From: DASYKS01 sp031404815
Lineage (GTDB): Bacteria; Acidobacteriota; Thermoanaerobaculia; Multivoradales; UBA5704
Direction: 5' to 3'
DNA length: 64,000 bases
NCBI GenBank assembly: GCA_031404815.1
Contig: JANNIH010000043.1
Coordinates: 9,425 to 73,424 of the forward strand
Made by a program: the position numbers and the translations under genes
In this document: positions 59,177 through 64,000 of the stretch, one piece after another
Layout of the letters: each line of letters opens with the position of its first letter
How positions within the stretch are numbered: position 1 is the stretch's first letter
The notes under the pieces: model-generated
Told to the model about the DNA's origin: nothing
Seen by the model: only the letters and a program-made list of their open reading frames with translations
Databases searched by the model: none

Positions 59177-61279
59177 ATGTCGTCTGCCCCAGAGCTGCTG
59201 GAGCTCGCCCGCTTGCACGGCGTCCAGACTACCTATCGCGACGCTTGGGGGCATGACCGGGTCGCTAGCCCCGAGGCGCTCGGCGGAGTGCTGGCCGCAC
59301 TCGGCGCTCCGCTCGCCCGGATTTCCGATGCGGCCGATGCGCTCGCCGCGCGACATAGCGAACTCGATACCCGGCTGGCGCCGCCGGTGGTCGTGGTTTG
59401 GGAGGGGAAAGAGGTCTACGTGCCGCTCCGCCTCCCCGCAGGGATCCGGACGTTCGCCTGTCAGCTCGACCTCGAAAGCGGCGATCGCTGGCTGACTTCG
59501 ATCGATGCCTCGACCCTACAGCCGGGCGCCGTTCCGGGAGAGACGCTCCTGCCGGTGGTCGAATCGGTGCCGATCGGTTACCACTCTCTCACCGTCGAAG
59601 TCGGCAATCGGCGTATCCAGATCTCGATTCTCGCCGCGCCGCGCCGGGCCTACGAGCTTAAAGAGCGTGGGCTCTGGGGGGGCTTCCTGCCGCTCTATGC
59701 CCTGCGCACGAAAGAGAGCTGGGGCGCCGGAGATTTTTCCGATCTCCTGCGGCTCGCCCAATGGCTCGGCGAACAGGGGGGTGGGCTGGTCGCCACCCTG
59801 CCGCTGCTCGCGACGTTCCTCGGGCAAGAGCCGTTCGAGCCGAGCCCCTACGCACCCGCCTCGCGCCTGTTCTGGAACGAGGCCTATGTCGATCCTCGTC
59901 GGCTGCCGGAGTACGCCTCGTGCCTGCCCGCCCGGGCGCTGGTCGAGAGCGCGGAGTTCCGCGCCGAGGTGGCGGCGCTCGAAGCGCTCGGAGGGGTCGA
60001 TTGGGCGCGCACCGCGAAGCTCAAGCGGCGGGTTCTGGCCGAGCTGGCGCAGAGCACGGTCGCCCTTTCCGACGGCCGCCGAGCGGAATTCGAACGTTTC
60101 CTGCGCACCAAGCCTTTCGTCCACGAGTACTCCAGGTTCCGCGCGGTGGGCGAGCGGCGCGGCACCTCGTGGCAGGGGTGGCCCGAGCAGGAGCGCGGCG
60201 GGTCGCTCGCCGAGGCCGAGTTCTTACCCGAAGATCTGCGCTACCACCAATACGCACAGTGGGCCGCGGAGCAGCAGCTCGGAGAAATGGCCGCCGCCGC
60301 GCGCTCGCGCGGGCCGGGCCTCTATCTCGACCTGCCGCTCGGCGTGCACAGCAGCTCGTTCGACGTTTGGAAGTTCCCCGATCTGTTCGCTTGCCAGGCG
60401 TCGGCCGGCGCGCCCCCCGATGCGCTGTTTCAAGGGGGGCAGGACTGGGGCTTTCCGCCGATCCACCCGGAGCGGCTGCGCGAGAGCGGCTACGCCTACC
60501 TGATCGCGAGCCTTCGCCATCACCTGGCGCACGCCGGCCTGCTCCGCATCGACCACGTGATGCAGCTCCACCGGCTCTACTGGGTGCCGCGTGGCCTGCC
60601 GGCGACCGAAGGGGTCTACGTGACCTATCCGGCCGAGGAGCTCTATGCCGTCCTCTCGATCGAATCGCACCGCCACCGCGCGGCGCTGGTCGGCGAGAAC
60701 CTCGGCACCGTGCCTCCGGAAGTCTACGAAGCGATGGACCGCCACGCGATCCTCGGCCTGTTCGTGGCCCAGTACGAGCTCGACCCCGACAGCGCGAACC
60801 TGATCCGCGAGCCCCCCGCCAACACCGCGGCCAGTCTGAACACCCACGACATGCCGCCGTTCCACGCCTATTGGCAGGGGAGCGAGATCGACGACCTCTT
60901 GGCGCTCGGCGCGATCGACGAAGAGGTGGCCGGGCGCGACCGCGCTCGGCGGGGCCGTTTGCGCGCCCGCCTGGCGAACGCGGCGGCGATCACGCACGGC
61001 GGCAGCGTGTCGGCCGACCAGGCCTTCTCGCAGGTGTCGCTCGCGCTCCATGAGCACCTGGCGGCAAGCCCGGCGCCGATCGTCCTGATCAACCTGGAGG
61101 ATCTCTGGGGTGAGGCGCTGCCGCAAAACGTCCCGGGAACCCACCGCGAACGACCGAACTGGCAGCGCAAGGCGCGTTACTCCTTAGAGGAGATGGAAGC
61201 GCTGCCGGAGGTTGAGCAGACCCTCGCGCGCGTTGAGGAGTTACGCGCCGAAGTGCGCAAGGAGGCGGCGCGGCGCTGA
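59177..61279 (+). CDS. malQ: 4-alpha-glucanotransferase (amylomaltase)
   Basis: A 700-aa GH77 enzyme that transfers maltosyl units between maltodextrins. Catalytic residues: nucleophile Asp in LLRIDHVMQL, acid/base Glu in VGENLGTVPPE, third Asp in NTHDMPPFH. The length (700 aa) and N-terminal ~150-aa beta extension match the longer bacterial MalQ type. GAGGAG precedes the ATG. With glgB 135 nt downstream it forms a glycogen/maltodextrin unit. Confidence 0.95.
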   Translation: MSSAPELLELARLHGVQTTYRDAWGHDRVASPEALGGVLAALGAPLARISDAADALAARHSELDTRLAPPVVVVWEGKEVYVPLRLPAGIRTFACQLDLESGDRWLTSIDASTLQPGAVPGETLLPVVESVPIGYHSLTVEVGNRRIQISILAAPRRAYELKERGLWGGFLPLYALRTKESWGAGDFSDLLRLAQWLGEQGGGLVATLPLLATFLGQEPFEPSPYAPASRLFWNEAYVDPRRLPEYASCLPARALVESAEFRAEVAALEALGGVDWARTAKLKRRVLAELAQSTVALSDGRRAEFERFLRTKPFVHEYSRFRAVGERRGTSWQGWPEQERGGSLAEAEFLPEDLRYHQYAQWAAEQQLGEMAAAARSRGPGLYLDLPLGVHSSSFDVWKFPDLFACQASAGAPPDALFQGGQDWGFPPIHPERLRESGYAYLIASLRHHLAHAGLLRIDHVMQLHRLYWVPRGLPATEGVYVTYPAEELYAVLSIESHRHRAALVGENLGTVPPEVYEAMDRHAILGLFVAQYELDPDSANLIREPPANTAASLNTHDMPPFHAYWQGSEIDDLLALGAIDEEVAGRDRARRGRLRARLANAAAITHGGSVSADQAFSQVSLALHEHLAASPAPIVLINLEDLWGEALPQNVPGTHRERPNWQRKARYSLEEMEALPEVEQTLARVEELRAEVRKEAARR

Positions 61280-61294
61280 CCGTGCGGATCGGCC

Positions 61295-61303
61295 TGATAC
61301 CAT
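61295..61303 (+). promoter_or_regulatory. Extended -10 (TG-A-TACCAT) between malQ and glgB
   Basis: TGATACCAT places a start near 61310. A GTAGGCG/CGCCTAC hairpin (61322-61338) follows in the leader. Confidence 0.35.
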
Positions 61304-61321
61304 CGGTTCGCGGTCCCGGAG

Positions 61322-61338
61322 GTAGGCGCGTCGCCTAC
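61322..61338 (+). repeat. GC hairpin in the malQ-glgB gap
   Basis: Perfect 7-bp stem GTAGGCG / CGCCTAC, loop CGT. There is no T-run, so it may be a leader structure rather than a terminator. Confidence 0.35.
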
Positions 61339-61414
61339 TCGGAGGCCGGCACAAGAGCGAACGAATTCGCGACGGGTCTTCTTGGGCCTTTCGCGTGAAG
61401 GATTTCGAGAACCG

Positions 61415-63853
61415 ATGAGCAGAGCGGAAGAAGCAAAAGAAGCGAAGAAAGCCAAAGCAGCGAACGAAAAAAGCTCAAAAGCATCAGGTGGGAAGAAAAA
61501 GACGGTCGTAGCGCCTGGGGCGGCGATCGAGGTGAAGGCCGCGAAAGGGGTCGCCCCGAAGGCACCGAAGCCGATGGCCAAACCGGTGGCGCTCAAGGCG
61601 GCCACCGCCGCTGCCACCGCCGCTGCCACCGTGAAACCGACGGCGGAAAAGAGCGTTGCAAAGACGGCCAAGAAGGCCAGCAAGCAGGCCGCGCCGAGTC
61701 CGGCCGCGGTGCCTGGAGACCCGGAAGCGAAGCGGGCTCCGAAGCCGCGACCATCGAGCCGCGGGAGGAAGGCGATGAGCGAGACCGAATCGAGCACCGG
61801 AGGGCGCGTGGCACCCTTCACCCTCCTCACCGAAGAGGACCTCCGCCTGTTCAACGGCGGGCGCAACTTTCGGCTCTACGAAAAGCTCGGCTCGCATGTC
61901 GGCGTTTCGCCGGAAGGGGTGGCCGGCACCTATTTCTCGGTCTGGGCGCCCGATGCGGAGCGGGTCTCGCTGATCGGCGACTGGAACAGCTGGCAAGGGG
62001 GCTTCACCCCCCTCGAACGGCTCGGCGTTTCGGGCGTCTGGGCCACCTTCGTGCCGGGGATTGGCGCCGGGGCACGATACAAGTATCAGGTTGAGTCGCG
62101 CTTCGGCGGCTACCAAGCGGACAAGGCCGATCCGTTCGCGTTTACCGCGCAGGTTCCGCCCGAGCAGGCCTCGGTGGTGGCGGGGCTCGACTACGAGTGG
62201 CGGGACGGCGACTGGATGGCCGGGCGGAAGGAAAAGAACGGCCTCGCCGCGCCGATCTCGATCTATGAAGTGCACCTCGGCTCGTGGCGCCGCCTGGTGC
62301 CCGAAGACGGGGGAGAGGCGCGGCCGATGACCTACCGCGAGCTGGCGCCCGCGCTCGCCGCCTACGTCGTCGAGATGGGCTTTACCCACGTCGAGCTGCT
62401 GCCGGTGATGGAGCACCCGTTCTACGGCTCGTGGGGCTACCAGGTCACCGGGTTCTTCGCCGCCACCAGCCGTTTCGGTTCGCCGCAGGATCTGATGTTC
62501 CTGATCGACACGCTCCACCAACACGGCATCGGCGTCCTGCTCGACTGGGTGCCGTCACACTTCCCGACCGACGAGTTCGCCCTCGGCTATTTCGACGGCA
62601 CCTATCTCTACGAGCACGCCGATCCGCGCCAGGGGTTCCATCCCGATTGGGGGAGCTTGATCTTCAACTACGGCCGCCACGAGGTGATCAGCTTCCTGGT
62701 CTCATCGGCGCTCTTCTGGCTCGAGCTCTACCACGCCGACGGTCTGCGTGTGGATGCGGTCGCCTCGATGCTCTATCGCGACTATTCACGCGGCGAGGGG
62801 GGCTGGGTTCCGAACATCCACGGCGGGCGCGAGAACCTCGAAGCGATCGACTTCCTGCACACGCTGAACAGGGAGATCGCCGCGCGCGTCCCCGACACCC
62901 TGTGCGTCGCCGAAGAGTCGACCGCCTGGCCGCTGGTCTCCCGTCCGGTGGCGGACGGCGGCCTCGGCTTCGACTTGAAGTGGGACATGGGGTGGATGCA
63001 CGACACCCTCAAATACTTCGCCTTCGATCCGCTCGCCCGCAGCCACCATCACGGCCTGCTCACCTTCCGAGCCATGTATGCCGGAAGCGAGAACTTCGTC
63101 CTGCCGCTCTCGCACGACGAAGTGGTCCACATGAAAGGCTCGCTGATCGGCAAGATGCCCGGCGACCTCTGGCAGCGCTTCGCGAACCTCCGCCTCCTGT
63201 TCGCCTACATGCTCGCCCAGCCGGGCAAGAAGCTCCTGTTCATGGGCGGCGAAATCGGCCAGTGGCGCGAATGGAACCACGATTCGAGCCTCGACTGGCA
63301 CCTGCTCGACGATCCGCAGCACGCGGGGCTAAACGCCTTCGTGCGCGACGCCAACCACCTCTATCGCGACGAGCCGGCGCTCCACGAGCTGGACGCCAAG
63401 CCAAGCGAAGGCTTCGAGTGGCTCGATTGCAGCGACGCGCTCCAGAGCGTGCTCGCGATCCTCCGGAAACCGGCCGACCCCGAAGGCGAGCCGATCGCCA
63501 TCGTGCTCAACTTCACCCCCGTCCCGCGCGAAAATTACCTCGTGGGACTCCCCTCAGGTGGCGTCTGGCGCGAGATCCTGAACAGCGACGCCACAATCTA
63601 CGGCGGCACCGGAGCGGGCAATCCGGACGGTGTCGAAGCGAAGAAAGAAGCGCACGGAACCTGGGACTGGACCGTCCGCCTGACCCTACCGCCCCTCGCC
63701 GGCATCGTCCTCCAACGCGATCTGACGATCGAACCGAACCGTAAGGCGCTGGCGCTGGTGGAGGAAGAACCCGAACCGGAAGAAGAACCGCTGGCGATCG
63801 CCGCCGTCGCCGAGGAGATCCCGGCGTTCGAGATGGAACCGACATCGGTGTAG
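61415..63853 (+). CDS. glgB: 1,4-alpha-glucan branching enzyme with charged tails
   Basis: An 812-aa GH13 branching enzyme (glycogen alpha-1,6 branches). CBM48 N-domain (about 145-245, SVWAPDAERVSLIGDWNSW), then the barrel: nucleophile Asp in GLRVDAVASMLY, acid/base Glu in CVAEESTAW, Asp in LSHDEVVH. It carries two extras. The first ~120 residues are Lys/Ala/Pro-rich, like histone H1 or AlgP (KKAKAANEK, KAAKGVAPKAPKP, TAKKASKQAAP). The last ~30 are Glu/Pro-rich. An internal ATG at 61775 with GGAGGA 6 nt upstream could start a standard-length enzyme without the basic tail. Confidence 0.93.
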   Translation: MSRAEEAKEAKKAKAANEKSSKASGGKKKTVVAPGAAIEVKAAKGVAPKAPKPMAKPVALKAATAAATAAATVKPTAEKSVAKTAKKASKQAAPSPAAVPGDPEAKRAPKPRPSSRGRKAMSETESSTGGRVAPFTLLTEEDLRLFNGGRNFRLYEKLGSHVGVSPEGVAGTYFSVWAPDAERVSLIGDWNSWQGGFTPLERLGVSGVWATFVPGIGAGARYKYQVESRFGGYQADKADPFAFTAQVPPEQASVVAGLDYEWRDGDWMAGRKEKNGLAAPISIYEVHLGSWRRLVPEDGGEARPMTYRELAPALAAYVVEMGFTHVELLPVMEHPFYGSWGYQVTGFFAATSRFGSPQDLMFLIDTLHQHGIGVLLDWVPSHFPTDEFALGYFDGTYLYEHADPRQGFHPDWGSLIFNYGRHEVISFLVSSALFWLELYHADGLRVDAVASMLYRDYSRGEGGWVPNIHGGRENLEAIDFLHTLNREIAARVPDTLCVAEESTAWPLVSRPVADGGLGFDLKWDMGWMHDTLKYFAFDPLARSHHHGLLTFRAMYAGSENFVLPLSHDEVVHMKGSLIGKMPGDLWQRFANLRLLFAYMLAQPGKKLLFMGGEIGQWREWNHDSSLDWHLLDDPQHAGLNAFVRDANHLYRDEPALHELDAKPSEGFEWLDCSDALQSVLAILRKPADPEGEPIAIVLNFTPVPRENYLVGLPSGGVWREILNSDATIYGGTGAGNPDGVEAKKEAHGTWDWTVRLTLPPLAGIVLQRDLTIEPNRKALALVEEEPEPEEEPLAIAAVAEEIPAFEMEPTSV

Positions 63854-63860
63854 AGACGTC

Positions 63861-64000
63861 CCTTGCGCCAGGCAAAGCCTGGGGAGGGAGGAAGGATGCA
63901 GTAAGAACCTGAAACCCTCTGATGTGGACCCAGTAGGTCCGAATCCTACCCGGCAAGGGCTAGCCACCCACCGGAAGCGAGTCTTGCGTGGCGCTAGTGA
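63861..64000 (+). ncRNA. Structured sequence of unknown type at the window edge
   Basis: No coding frame of note follows glgB. The stretch holds a CCAGGC-AAA-GCCTGG hairpin (63868-63882), a T-arm-like stem-loop (GTAGG-TCCGAAT-CCTAC, 63933-63949) and a long stem (CTAGCCCAC/GTGGCGCTAG type, 63960-63997). This compact folding recalls the 5' domain of a group II intron, but the 5' GUGYG consensus is not seen and no reverse transcriptase is visible before the window ends. A guess only. Confidence 0.3.

Noticed and set aside
63905..63916. GAACCTGAAACC, a string also found in 23S rRNA
   Set aside because: Flanking sequence does not continue as 23S rRNA. Twelve nt can match by chance or through a shared RNA motif.
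1..64000. CRISPR array
   Set aside because: No regularly spaced direct repeats of 25-40 nt were seen. The tandem repeats found (18105-18150, 59069-59088) have no spacers.
1..64000. Prophage or IS element
   Set aside because: No integrase, transposase, capsid, terminase or terminal inverted repeats with target duplications were recognised.

Overview
A GC-rich chromosomal segment from a bacterium that encodes its own outer-membrane and secreted proteins. It has an OmpA-type barrel, a CpaC secretin, a lipoprotein and an IPTL-type C-terminal anchor. The mix of Ser/Thr kinase-TPR, CHAT-TPR, Tad pilus, secreted BNR-repeat and homodimeric AceE genes fits an uncultivated Acidobacteriota (Thermoanaerobaculia-like) lineage. 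That assignment is inference from gene style, not from a marker gene. No rRNA, prophage or CRISPR array was seen; there is one tRNA (Thr, CGT).

Layout. 1-16.3 kb is mostly housekeeping and envelope: a LOG-family phosphoribohydrolase, an IPTL-anchored DUF11/GEVED surface protein, a MiaE-like hydroxylase, an ATP-grasp-like protein, an esterase, a methyltransferase, a 1060-aa BNR-repeat exoprotein, a kinase-TPR protein, a cardiolipin-synthase-like PLD, a beta-barrel and a pair of SPFH proteins. 16.4-20.6 kb is a defence/toxin-antitoxin patch: DUF4258 plus a YgiT-type zinc finger, an MNT nucleotidyltransferase plus a chimeric HepT/winged-helix gene, RhuM, and a DUF4143 ATPase behind its own operator. 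20.6-22.5 kb holds two paralogous secreted proteins. 22.9-36.2 kb is a Tad/Flp pilus locus (tadZ, tadA, tadB, tadC, two membrane proteins, a NarL-type kinase with two tandemly duplicated regulators, a pilin-like protein, cpaB, cpaC), followed by a TPR-sulfatase lipoprotein. 38.3-41.6 kb is a signalling cassette (PAS histidine kinase, single-domain receiver, receiver-PATAN-roadblock). 41.6-42.8 kb is a graveyard of gene fragments next to a VapBC pair. 43.7-47.0 kb holds aceE and a YceI protein. 47.1-53.6 kb is an ECF sigma / anti-sigma / TPR-CHAT / caspase-like protease locus with two small proteins of unknown function, the best candidate here for an undescribed system. 53.7-58.9 kb holds mtgA, a frameshifted RelE with an intact HTH antitoxin, tRNA-Thr, a PhzF gene whose 3' end is duplicated around a small PIN toxin island, and a secreted protein. 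59.2-63.9 kb holds malQ and glgB (glycogen/maltodextrin), and the window ends in an unexplained structured sequence.

Two themes cut across the window. First, many genes carry a -10 hexamer that ends only 6-9 nt before the start codon, which suggests widespread leaderless transcription. Second, toxin-antitoxin-type genes are dense (six loci), and several sit beside gene fragments, duplicated gene ends or frameshifts, which marks repeated integration and decay.
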